A DNA stretch of 24,119 nt, taken from positions 1-24,119 of the forward strand of contig CALBKW010000092.1 in NCBI GenBank assembly GCA_937895785.1, in the 5' to 3' direction. The position numbers were made by a program, and so were the translations under genes. The notes under the pieces are model-generated. The model was not told the origin of the DNA, ran no database searches, and saw only the letters and a program-made list of their open reading frames with translations. Below, piece after piece: positions 15,429 through 23,188 of this stretch; positions within the stretch are counted from its first letter, which is position 1, and each line of letters opens with the position of its first letter. Origin of the DNA: an uncultured Candidatus Melainabacteria bacterium. Its GTDB lineage: Bacteria > Cyanobacteriota > Vampirovibrionia > Gastranaerophilales > Gastranaerophilaceae.

Positions 15429-16751
15429 ATGAAAATACACATGCAAGTACTAATTGCAGTCGGACTAGGGCTTAAACGAAATTGGCATATATTCTTCGGG
15501 ATTATTGCTGGTATAATCGTAGGTTTCTTGCTTCACGGTCACGAACATACAACCATTTTTAACATTTTAAATTTTATCGGACAAGCATTTATTCGCTTAA
15601 TTCAAATGGTTGTAATTCCACTTGTGGTATCTGCCGTAATTATTGGTATTGCTAGTATTGGAGATAACAAACAGCTTGGCAAATTCGGCAAAAAAATGGT
15701 TATTTATTATGGTATAATCACGGTTTGTGCCGTTTTAATAGGTTTAACTCTTGCTCTGACTGTAAAACCAGGATTAGGCGCAACTCAATACATTGATACA
15801 GAGGCAGCCGTTGAAATTCAACAACAAGTTGCGGCAACAATTGATAATCAAAAGAGTAATATTTTAAATATTCTACTTGATTTTATGCCACGTAATCCAA
15901 TTTCATCACTTGCAACAGGCGATATGGTTCCAATTTTAATCTTTGTATTAATATTTGCTATTGCACTTTCTAAAATTGGTGAAGTTAGCCGACCTGTTAC
16001 ATCCTTCTTTGAATCTGTCTTTGCAGCAACAATGAAGGTCACAGACTGGATTATGTATCTTGCAGCCCCTGGGATTTTTGCACTAACTGCAACCTCAATT
16101 TCTGCATTTGGTGTTGATGTATTCTCAAGCATTTCAAAATATTTATTTGTAATCTTTGCAGGGCTAGCAATTCAACTATTTGTAGTTTACCCTGTATTTT
16201 TACATATCGTTTCAAAAGTTCCAGTATTAAAACTTTATGCAGCAATGACAGAAGCAATGATGATTGCATTTGGGACAGCAAGTTCATCTGCAACATTACC
16301 TTTAACAATTGCTTGTTGCGAAAAACGAGGAATTTCTCATAAAATTTCAAGTTTCGTTTTACCTTTAGGTGCAACTCTTAACATGGACGGTACGGCTTTA
16401 GCTCAAACTGTTGCTGTAATCTTCTTAGCGCAAGCTTATGGTGTAACCTTAACTCCATTCTTGTTAATTCAAATTTGTATTTTAACAATCGTTGCATCAA
16501 GTACATGCGCTGGTATACCTGGAACAGGTTTGATTACAATCGTTTTAGTTCTTAACGGAATGGGCTTAACTCCAGAACAATTAATCGCTGGTTTTGCACT
16601 ATTATTCACAATCGACAGATTTACAGAAATGGCTAGAACAATGGTTAACGTAACTTCTGATGCGGTTGTTGCCGCTGCTATTGCTGACAACGAAAATGAA
16701 ATTAATTATGACCTGTTAAACAATCCAGGTGCTTATAATGAAATCATCTAA
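15429..16751 (+). CDS. Dicarboxylate/amino acid:cation symporter (DAACS family)
   Basis: Membrane symporter of the GltP/GltT/DctA family, importing an acidic amino acid or C4-dicarboxylate with Na+ or H+. Hairpin 1 has the serine-rich SSSATLP (285-291), helix 7 the cation-site NMDGT (318-322), and helix 8 RTMVNVTSD (403-411). Arg403 corresponds to the Arg that binds the side-chain carboxylate in the archaeal homologue GltPh, so an acidic substrate is favoured. The acid that contacts the amino group is Glu (E400) instead of Asp. All eight helices and both re-entrant hairpins fit in 440 residues. GGGA precedes the ATG. The last 14 bases overlap the next gene, suggesting co-transcription. Confidence 0.93.
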   Translation: MKIHMQVLIAVGLGLKRNWHIFFGIIAGIIVGFLLHGHEHTTIFNILNFIGQAFIRLIQMVVIPLVVSAVIIGIASIGDNKQLGKFGKKMVIYYGIITVCAVLIGLTLALTVKPGLGATQYIDTEAAVEIQQQVAATIDNQKSNILNILLDFMPRNPISSLATGDMVPILIFVLIFAIALSKIGEVSRPVTSFFESVFAATMKVTDWIMYLAAPGIFALTATSISAFGVDVFSSISKYLFVIFAGLAIQLFVVYPVFLHIVSKVPVLKLYAAMTEAMMIAFGTASSSATLPLTIACCEKRGISHKISSFVLPLGATLNMDGTALAQTVAVIFLAQAYGVTLTPFLLIQICILTIVASSTCAGIPGTGLITIVLVLNGMGLTPEQLIAGFALLFTIDRFTEMARTMVNVTSDAVVAAAIADNENEINYDLLNNPGAYNEII

Positions 16752-17091
16752 TCGAGAACTAGGTAACTATGGCGAAAACTTGGCGTGCCAATTTTTAGAG
16801 AAGAATGGTTATAAAATTATTGAGCGAAACAAAAGTTTTTCTCGATTTTGCGAAATAGATATTATCGCGCAAATTAAAAATACGCTTGTATTTGTTGAGG
16901 TTAAAACTCGAAAAACAAACTCTTTTGGTTCGCCCCTTGAGGCTATTACAAAAACAAAATATACCCACATAAGACAAGGTGCTTTGACCTATTTAAGCGA
17001 GAGTAAAAACAAGTTTTCAAACTTCCGCATTGATGCAATTGGCATAACACTTGAGCCAAAACTTGAAATTAAACATCTACAAAATATATGA
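16738..17091 (+). CDS. YraN/UPF0102 family nuclease-like protein
   Basis: Small predicted restriction-endonuclease-like protein whose cellular role is not well established. The family pattern is clear: LGNYGENLACQFLEKNGYKI at the N-terminus, then the PD-(D/E)xK-type core with E39 and D41 in FCEIDIIA and E54 and K56 in VFVEVKTRK, then SPLEAITKTK. It has 117 residues, the usual size. I chose the ATG at 16738 over a GTG at 16729 because AGGTG sits just upstream of the ATG and the GTG has no ribosome site. It overlaps the symporter gene's end by 14 bases in another frame. Confidence 0.9.
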   Translation: MKSSNRELGNYGENLACQFLEKNGYKIIERNKSFSRFCEIDIIAQIKNTLVFVEVKTRKTNSFGSPLEAITKTKYTHIRQGALTYLSESKNKFSNFRIDAIGITLEPKLEIKHLQNI

Positions 17092-17295
17092 ATTTTGGAT
17101 AATCGCTAAGAGAGAAGATACCGCAACTGTATGACGAAAGATTATATGTCATCCTATATAAGTGAAACGCATTGCGTGCTCTTGTTTCATTTGAAATATT
17201 AAAAATGTTACAATAACACTAAATTCTGAAATTTAAACTATAAAAAAACATTTATATAAGTACGGATGTTAATTAATAAGAGTGGTACATAGTAG
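17092..17295 (+). other. Intergenic region with two weak hairpins
   Basis: This 204-base spacer holds an imperfect stem (ATGAC at 17131-17135 with GTCAT at 17148-17152) and a longer one (TGAAACGCA at 17163-17171 pairing with TGC at 17177-17179 and GTTTCA at 17184-17189, with a four-base bulge). The second could end the upstream transcript, but its U-run is short. The rest is AT-rich and presumably carries the promoter of the next gene. No riboswitch consensus was recognised. Confidence 0.35.
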
Positions 17296-18861
17296 ATGGA
17301 TATACAACATTTATTAAATATTAATTTTACTGGCAAGGTTGAAGATAAGAAAGGCACTGATAGAAAGCCTTACTTAGCACCTCAAAAGCCTGATACATTC
17401 GAACGCACAAGTGTTAACAAAAAAGAGCCAAAGAAAAATAATATTTTAAATAAAATTTCAAATTTGTATAGCGAATCATCTCCTGCAAAATTAGATGTAT
17501 TCGGCGAAAACTTAGTAAAAGATGAAAAACTTGATGAGAAAAAACTTCAAGGTTTAATTAATGATATGTCAACAAGCGACACTCTTTATTTTACGTTAGA
17601 AAGAGCAAAATATGATGACAAAAACCATTATCTTCTTAGAGGGATAATCAATGAAGACGATGAAGCCGACGAAAACATTAAACTTTTAGATAAAGATTTG
17701 AATGTTTTAGAACAAGAATCAATAAGAGTAAATGTTGACGATGACGGATATCCTATTTCTAAGAAAATTTTAACACAAGATTTTAGAACAAATACTTTCA
17801 GCGAAACAAAATTTGAGTATACTCCAGAGGGTTATCCAATAATGAGTAGTGCTGTAAAAATCAAACGTGATGCTCAAAACAGATTGATAAGAAAAGAAAC
17901 TTATGAAAAATCTGACGTTGAGGGTATGTTCAATGTTAAATATGAATTTCCAAACGGCAAAACAAAACAACTTTCAAAAGCATATATTAATAAAAATGGA
18001 CATACAATCGTTGAAAAAGATATGCGTTCTTCTGATATGACAAGAACTCAATATCGTTACGAAGATGACCCTAAAGGTAACCGTATTGTAGATTACAAAA
18101 TTACAACTGCTGACGGTAAGGTTTTGATGAATCAATCTCAATCCTTTGAGGTGCTTGGAGAAAACAAATTCCGTTCATCAAGAAATAATAAAACATATAT
18201 AATTGAATTTGACAAAAAAAATAACTCAATTGATATTAAAGATGAAAAGAAAAAAGAAACATCTAAAATTGAATTAACAGACTATATTGACGGAAATGAA
18301 GAAAAAATTATCAATGTCTTAAAAAAATTTCCTGGGGACGAACTTATTAATCTAGGGAACAAAGTTTCTTGTATCAACGAAATAGAAAATAAATTAGAGG
18401 GACTTTGTGTAACTCACATGTTTGACTCTGACAACGGAATTTGGACAACAGGATTTTTAACAGTTTCAGACGACCCCTTCATATTCCTACACGAATTGGG
18501 GCATGCTACTGACTCTTGCGATAAAAACGTAAAACTTGTAAGAAATGAAGATGGAAAGCTTGAAAAAAAAGTCATTGGTATGATTAGCGATGACGAAAAT
18601 TTCAAGAAAATATATTCTGAAGAAAGTAAGAATTTCTTAAAGGAATTTCCAACAAATGAACGTGAACACATTGACTACTTTTTAAATAACAACATTGACG
18701 GAGCAAAAAATCAAGGCAAAAAGGAAACAGTTGCAGAAACTAATGCATTATTGAATACCTACCAAACAACAGACATATTAGGTATCCGAACTCAATATTT
18801 GCAACAACATTTCCCAAAGACAATCGCATACTTGAGTGAAAAATTAGTGCCAACAAAATAA
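17296..18861 (+). CDS. NFTG-start protein with C-terminal lethal-factor-like zinc metallopeptidase domain
   Basis: The 521-residue protein opens MDIQHLLNINFTGKVEDKKG with no signal peptide. A Lys-rich linker follows (about 14-60). Residues about 95-315 consist of repeated short beta-hairpin units (YDDKNHYLLRG, DDDGYPISKKIL, PEGYPIMSS, NGHTIVEKD and others), resembling YD/RHS-type repeats. The C-terminal part (about 335-518) carries a zinc-binding HELGH (399-403) in FLHELGHATD. A candidate third ligand lies in KKETVAETNALLNTY (E477 or E481), and the end reads FPKTIAYLSEKL. This order matches the anthrax lethal factor C-terminal (ATLF-like) peptidase pattern, where HEFGHALD is followed by an acidic helix and a PKTF...I ending. 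A secreted or surface protease acting on host or neighbouring proteins is inference. The ribosome site is weak. It converges on tgt across a repeat module. Confidence 0.8.
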   Translation: MDIQHLLNINFTGKVEDKKGTDRKPYLAPQKPDTFERTSVNKKEPKKNNILNKISNLYSESSPAKLDVFGENLVKDEKLDEKKLQGLINDMSTSDTLYFTLERAKYDDKNHYLLRGIINEDDEADENIKLLDKDLNVLEQESIRVNVDDDGYPISKKILTQDFRTNTFSETKFEYTPEGYPIMSSAVKIKRDAQNRLIRKETYEKSDVEGMFNVKYEFPNGKTKQLSKAYINKNGHTIVEKDMRSSDMTRTQYRYEDDPKGNRIVDYKITTADGKVLMNQSQSFEVLGENKFRSSRNNKTYIIEFDKKNNSIDIKDEKKKETSKIELTDYIDGNEEKIINVLKKFPGDELINLGNKVSCINEIENKLEGLCVTHMFDSDNGIWTTGFLTVSDDPFIFLHELGHATDSCDKNVKLVRNEDGKLEKKVIGMISDDENFKKIYSEESKNFLKEFPTNEREHIDYFLNNNIDGAKNQGKKETVAETNALLNTYQTTDILGIRTQYLQQHFPKTIAYLSEKLVPTK

Positions 18862-18872
18862 ATATAAGATTT

Positions 18873-18991
18873 AAGAAACAAGTTCAAAATGACATTGTAG
18901 TTTGCATTTAATCTTAAAGTCACCCTGAATTTATTTCAGGGTCGCATTGTTTTGCTGAAATGACATTGCGATTCTGAAACAAGTTCAGAAT
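18873..18991. repeat. Palindromic intergenic repeat module, copy 2 (extended)
   Basis: In order: a decayed palindrome around AAACAAGTTC (18876-18885) followed by ATGACAT; a perfect 8-bp inverted repeat with arms ACCCTGAA (18922-18929) and TTCAGGGT (18935-18942); a fragment GCTGAAATGACATTGCG that looks like the first palindrome with its middle deleted; and a perfect 8-bp inverted repeat with arms ATTCTGAA (18971-18978) and TTCAGAAT (18984-18991), again followed by GACA. It fills the space between two convergent genes and ends 4 bases before the tgt stop codon. Same parts and order as the copy at 1961. Confidence 0.8.
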
Positions 18992-18995
18992 GACA

Positions 18996-20117
18996 CTATT
19001 TAACAAAATGCGAATAATTTTCTTCGTAGAATTTATCAAATTCATCACTCAAAATTGCTTTTCTACAAGCTTTTGCAAAATCAATTAGGAATTTGATATT
19101 GTGAATAGACATCAAGGCTGCTGCTGTTGCTTCTTGGCATCTAAACAAGTGTCTAATATATGCTCTTGAATGATTTTTGCAAGCATAACAATCACACGCA
19201 GAATCCAGTGGTGCTGGGTCTGCTTGGAATTGCAAGTTTTTGATACATCTTTTACCATCATGAGTGAAGAATGAACCATGTCTTGCGTTTCTTGTTGGTA
19301 AAACACAATCAAACATATCAATTCCGCGTTTTATACCGTCCAACAAATCTTCAGGAGTTCCAACTCCCATTAAATATCTTGGTTTATGCGCTGGTAACAA
19401 TGGAGCAGTAAACTCGGTAAAGTGGTTCATCGTTTCTTTATCTTCGCCAACCGACAAACCGCCAATTGCGTAACCAACAGCATCATAAGAAGAGATTACG
19501 CTTGCACTTTCACGTCTTAAATCGTCAAAGAAAGCACCTTGAACAATTGGGAATAGTGCTTGACGAGGGTTAGTTTTAGCCTTAAAGCACCTTTCTAACC
19601 AACGGTGAGTTTGCTCCATAGCCTTTTTCGCTTCTTGATATGTACAAGGGAATGGTGAGCAAACATCAAACGCCATCATAATATCAGCGCCAATATCTTC
19701 TTGAATTTCCATTGAAATTTCTGGAGAAATAAAGTGTTCTTTACCGTCTTTAGGGTCGCGGAATTTAACACCGTCTTCTGTAATCTTTCTTAAATCAGCA
19801 AGAGAGAAAACTTGAAATCCACCAGAATCAGTCAAAACAGGTTTGTGCCAATTCATCCAACCATGAATACCGCCAAACTGTTTTATTAATTTTGTACCTG
19901 CACGCAAATATAAGTGGTATGAATTTGCCAAAATAATTTGCGCGCCTGTATGTTCAATATCGTGATTTGTAAGCATTTTTACAGACGAATTAGTACCAAC
20001 GGGCATAAAAATTGGTGTTTCTATATCTCCATGCGGAGTGTGCAAAACCCCAGCTCTTGCGCCTGTGTTTTTATCTATATGTACTAAATCGTAACTAAAA
20101 TACTTATTGCAATCCAT
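18996..20117 (-). CDS. tgt: tRNA-guanine transglycosylase (queuine/preQ1)
   Basis: Exchanges guanine 34 for a queuosine precursor in tRNAs with GUN anticodons. Landmarks are ANSYHLYLRAG, TDSGGFQVFSL (D97), the substrate pocket AFDVCSPFP (D151, C153), IVQGAF, YAIGGLSVGE, and the nucleophile Asp270 in FDCVLPTRNARHG. The zinc site is C308, C310 and C313 in CDCYACKNH plus a downstream His. Cys153 is kept as in bacterial enzymes that use preQ1 (Val in eukaryotic queuine enzymes). Val152 replaces the usual Glu of DEC, a modest oddity. 373 residues is full length. The first 14 bases overlap the end of ndk, with GGAAG as ribosome site, so the two are co-transcribed. Confidence 0.97.
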   Translation of the reverse strand: MDCNKYFSYDLVHIDKNTGARAGVLHTPHGDIETPIFMPVGTNSSVKMLTNHDIEHTGAQIILANSYHLYLRAGTKLIKQFGGIHGWMNWHKPVLTDSGGFQVFSLADLRKITEDGVKFRDPKDGKEHFISPEISMEIQEDIGADIMMAFDVCSPFPCTYQEAKKAMEQTHRWLERCFKAKTNPRQALFPIVQGAFFDDLRRESASVISSYDAVGYAIGGLSVGEDKETMNHFTEFTAPLLPAHKPRYLMGVGTPEDLLDGIKRGIDMFDCVLPTRNARHGSFFTHDGKRCIKNLQFQADPAPLDSACDCYACKNHSRAYIRHLFRCQEATAAALMSIHNIKFLIDFAKACRKAILSDEFDKFYEENYSHFVK

Positions 20118-20571
20118 CTAATACAACTTCCATCATAGTTTTCCAGTTAGTACAAAGTTCTTTTTCTACATCAAAGTAAATTCTCATTTCTCTTTCTGCA
20201 GAAGCAACTGAGTCTGAAGCATGAATACAATTACATTTCATCAATGGTGAGTAATCAGCTCTGATAGAACCAACATCTGCTTTATCTGGATTTGTTGCAC
20301 CAACAATATGTCTAATTTCTTCAATAGCATCAATACCTTCAACAACCATTGCAACAATTGGAGCTGAAGTAATAAATTGAATTAAACCATCATAAAATGG
20401 TTTGCCAACATGCTCTGCATAGTGAGCTGCTGCTTGTTCAGGAGTAACTTCTAACATTTTCATAGCAATAATTTTGAAACCTTTTTCTTCAAAGCGTGTA
20501 ACAATCTTGCCGATTAAACCTCTTTGAACCGCATCAGGTTTTAGTGCTACAAATGTTCTTTCAATATTCAT
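20104..20571 (-). CDS. ndk: Nucleoside diphosphate kinase
   Basis: Transfers the gamma-phosphate of ATP to nucleoside diphosphates through a phosphohistidine, balancing NTP pools. The N-terminus ERTFVALKPDAVQRGLIGKI contains the conserved Lys11. The catalytic His117 lies in CIHASDS, followed by SAEREMRIYF. The usual RGDFG is RADYS and the segment before the His (PLMKCNC) departs from the common GRNLIHGSD, a divergent but plausible version. A C-terminal tail of about 16 residues (CTNWKTMMEVVLDGLQ) makes it 155 residues, slightly long. GAGAGGAT provides a strong ribosome site. It is the first gene of the ndk-tgt pair and divergent from mutS2. Confidence 0.96.
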   Translation of the reverse strand: MNIERTFVALKPDAVQRGLIGKIVTRFEEKGFKIIAMKMLEVTPEQAAAHYAEHVGKPFYDGLIQFITSAPIVAMVVEGIDAIEEIRHIVGATNPDKADVGSIRADYSPLMKCNCIHASDSVASAEREMRIYFDVEKELCTNWKTMMEVVLDGLQ

Positions 20572-20680
20572 TTTAATATCCTCTCAAAATTTTGATACCT
20601 TATTTATTAGAACACAAATATAACTTTTTTAAAAGCACGAAAAGAAATTCAGCCATGCATGTTACAGATTTCGTTACAAC

Positions 20681-20709
20681 TTGCAATTAAGACACGCTTG
20701 TTCTAAAAT
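20681..20709 (+). promoter_or_regulatory. Candidate promoter giving a leaderless mutS2 mRNA
   Basis: TTGCAA (20681-20686), exactly 17 bases, then TAAAAT (20704-20709). A start site 6-9 bases downstream falls on or within three bases of the ATG at 20718. There is no Shine-Dalgarno sequence before that ATG, which fits a leaderless transcript. Confidence 0.5.
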
Positions 20710-20717
20710 ATTTTATT

Positions 20718-23081
20718 ATGAATATATTAGAAAAGAGTACAAAAACATTAGAATTTGACAAGATTTTGGGTAGATTGGCAACATTTGCAAGAACAAAGCA
20801 AAGTCAAGCGTTGTGCCTAAATCTTCAACTAGAAACAGACTATGATAGAATTCAAGATGCTATCACTTACACAAAGGAAGCTAAAATTCTTATTGATAAG
20901 CTTCAAGAATTGCCTATCGACCACTTGACAGATTTGTCGACAATTACGTCAGAGCAACTTAATAGTTACTTAACAGAAAGAGAACTTTTAAGCTTAGCAA
21001 AAAGTTTGCGTTCTGCTCGTTTGGTTAAAAACTTTATGAGAGAAAACACAACTGGTGACACGTTATTAAGCAAATTGTCTATGCAAATTTGTCCTAACAA
21101 AGATTTAGAAGACAAAATTTTCTCTAAATTTGACGATGCAGATAACATAAAAAAAGATGCAACAGACACACTTTCAGGTCTATATTCATCTTTAAAAGAT
21201 GCAGAAAGAGATATTAAGGCTAAAATTAATGAATTGTTAAATTCATCTGAATTTGCGCAATATTTGCAAGAACCAATTTATACAATCCGTGATAACAGAA
21301 TTGTGTTCCCTATTATGGCAAGCGCAAAAAGTCGTATTTCAGGCATCACTCACGATGTTTCAGCTACAAACAAAACAGCTTACATTGAACCTGCTCAATT
21401 AGTTGCAATGAACAACAAAATTAGAGAATTGAAAGTTAAAATCCATGACGAAATAGTCAAAATTTTAGCTGATTTAACTCGTAGTGTAAAAGCTTCTTAT
21501 GGCTCATTCCAAACTAACGAAAGAGTTTTAGGAGAACTTGATTTTCACTTTGCAAAAGCTCGATATGCAGTGAAAATGCATGCTGAGCAACCTGAACTAA
21601 CAAAAGAAAGAGTACTAAAATTAGAAGGTATAAAACACCCATTGCTACTTTCAAGAATCCCAGACATTGTAAAAAATGACTTTTCTTTAGGCGATGGTTA
21701 TACTTCATTAATTATCACAGGTTCAAACACTGGTGGTAAGACTGTTACTTTAAAAACAGTCGGATTGTTTGTTTTAATGACAAGAGCAGGAATGTTCTTG
21801 CCTTGCGACAGTGCAAAACTTTACCCATTCACTAAAGTTTTAGCTGACATTGGCGATGAACAAGACATTATGCAAAATTTATCAACATTCTCTTCTCACA
21901 TGAATAATATTATTAGTATTCTAAAAGAAGCGGATAAAGACACTATCGTTTTACTTGATGAAATTTGTGCTGGTACTGACCCTCAAGAAGGGGCTTCACT
22001 TGCTGAGGTAATTCTTGATGATATCGCAACAAAGGGTGCTTTAAGTGTTACAACAACTCACTTTGGTGAATTGAAATCACTAGAGTACACTAATGCTAAA
22101 TTCAAAAATGCTTGCGTAGAATTTGATAAAGAAACTCTACAACCAACATACAAACTAACAATTGGTATCCCTGGAGCAAGCAACGCAATCTTTATTGCTG
22201 GTAACTTAGGTTTAGATTCAGAACTTGTAGAAAGAGCAAAAACAACTCTTCATATTCAACGCGACCCATCAGCAGTAATTATTGAAAAATTACAAGAAAC
22301 ACAACAAAAATTAACTAAGAACTTGCAAGATGTGGAAATGTTAAAAATCACATCTCAAAAAGCGCAAGATGAATATGAAAACAAATTGGCAGAACTTCGC
22401 AGAGATAAACGCAAAACTATCAAAGCGATTGAAAGTAAGTTCTCTGAAGAGTTTGATAACGTTCGCTTAGAAATCAAAGATATTATGAGTGAACTAAGAA
22501 AAGATAAGTCTGAAAAGGTTGCAAGACGTTCTTACACAAGATTATCTTACCTTGAAAACGACTTGAAAGACCAAATTGATAACGCAATGGATAAACAAAC
22601 TTACGACGAATTAATTTGGGATTCGATTAAAGTCGGCGATACTGTTATGATTAAAGAATTGAACCAACCAGTAACAGTTGTTTCTCTTCCTGACAAAAAT
22701 AACAACTTAACAGTTCAAATGGGCTTGATTAAAACTAAAATTAGCAAAGACCAAGTTGCAAAACTTGATAAATCATTAACTAAAAAACCTCAATTGAAGC
22801 TAAGACCTTTAGAATCATTTGAATTAAAGAGAAGTGGCATGTCTAACACTCTTGATTTAAGAGGTTACAAGGTTGACGAAGCTTTAGATTCCGTTGAAGC
22901 ATACTTGGATAAAGCTAGTTTAGCTAATTTGACACCAGTTTACATCGTTCATGGTCATGGAACAGGCGCATTAAAAAATTACATCAGAGATTATGTATCA
23001 ACATCACCTTATGTTGCAAAATACAGACCTGGTGAACCTGCAGAAGGCGGTGACGGCGTTACTGTTATCGACTTAAATTAG
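20718..23081 (+). CDS. mutS2: MutS2 family ATPase with Smr domain
   Basis: MutS-like ATPase without the mismatch-recognition domain. Family members have been linked to suppression of recombination and, in Bacillus, to rescue of collided ribosomes. The N-terminal lever and clamp helices span about residues 1-320. The Walker A loop is GSNTGGKT (335-342), Walker B is LLDEICAGTDP near 415, and the switch region TTTHFGELKSLEY follows. A coiled-coil stretch rich in Lys/Glu/Gln lies at about 520-625. The C-terminal Smr nuclease-type domain begins at LDLRGYKVDEAL (about 712) and contains HGHGTGALK (about 744). At 787 residues it is complete. No ribosome site precedes the ATG. The gene is monocistronic, closed by a strong terminator. 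Its position beside rpsA is suggestive only. Confidence 0.96.
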   Translation: MNILEKSTKTLEFDKILGRLATFARTKQSQALCLNLQLETDYDRIQDAITYTKEAKILIDKLQELPIDHLTDLSTITSEQLNSYLTERELLSLAKSLRSARLVKNFMRENTTGDTLLSKLSMQICPNKDLEDKIFSKFDDADNIKKDATDTLSGLYSSLKDAERDIKAKINELLNSSEFAQYLQEPIYTIRDNRIVFPIMASAKSRISGITHDVSATNKTAYIEPAQLVAMNNKIRELKVKIHDEIVKILADLTRSVKASYGSFQTNERVLGELDFHFAKARYAVKMHAEQPELTKERVLKLEGIKHPLLLSRIPDIVKNDFSLGDGYTSLIITGSNTGGKTVTLKTVGLFVLMTRAGMFLPCDSAKLYPFTKVLADIGDEQDIMQNLSTFSSHMNNIISILKEADKDTIVLLDEICAGTDPQEGASLAEVILDDIATKGALSVTTTHFGELKSLEYTNAKFKNACVEFDKETLQPTYKLTIGIPGASNAIFIAGNLGLDSELVERAKTTLHIQRDPSAVIIEKLQETQQKLTKNLQDVEMLKITSQKAQDEYENKLAELRRDKRKTIKAIESKFSEEFDNVRLEIKDIMSELRKDKSEKVARRSYTRLSYLENDLKDQIDNAMDKQTYDELIWDSIKVGDTVMIKELNQPVTVVSLPDKNNNLTVQMGLIKTKISKDQVAKLDKSLTKKPQLKLRPLESFELKRSGMSNTLDLRGYKVDEALDSVEAYLDKASLANLTPVYIVHGHGTGALKNYIRDYVSTSPYVAKYRPGEPAEGGDGVTVIDLN

Positions 23082-23104
23082 TTAAAATGTAACAATATCG
23101 ACAT

Positions 23105-23135
23105 AAAGCACTCGAAAATCGAGTGCTTTTGTTTT
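23105..23135 (+). terminator. Intrinsic terminator after mutS2
   Basis: A perfect 11-bp inverted repeat (23105-23115 and 23119-23129) with an AAA loop, GC-rich core GCACTCG/CGAGTGC, followed by TTTTGTTTT. It begins 23 bases after the mutS2 stop. Confidence 0.9.
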
Positions 23136-23188
23136 ATAATCAGGAAGTAAATGGTCTTTTAATTATATAGAATAAACACGGAGTAGTT

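Noticed and set aside
18873..18991. CRISPR-like array suggested by repeated palindromes
   Set aside because: The units differ in sequence and spacing, spacers are not uniform, and no cas gene is present. They fit dispersed palindromic repeats better.
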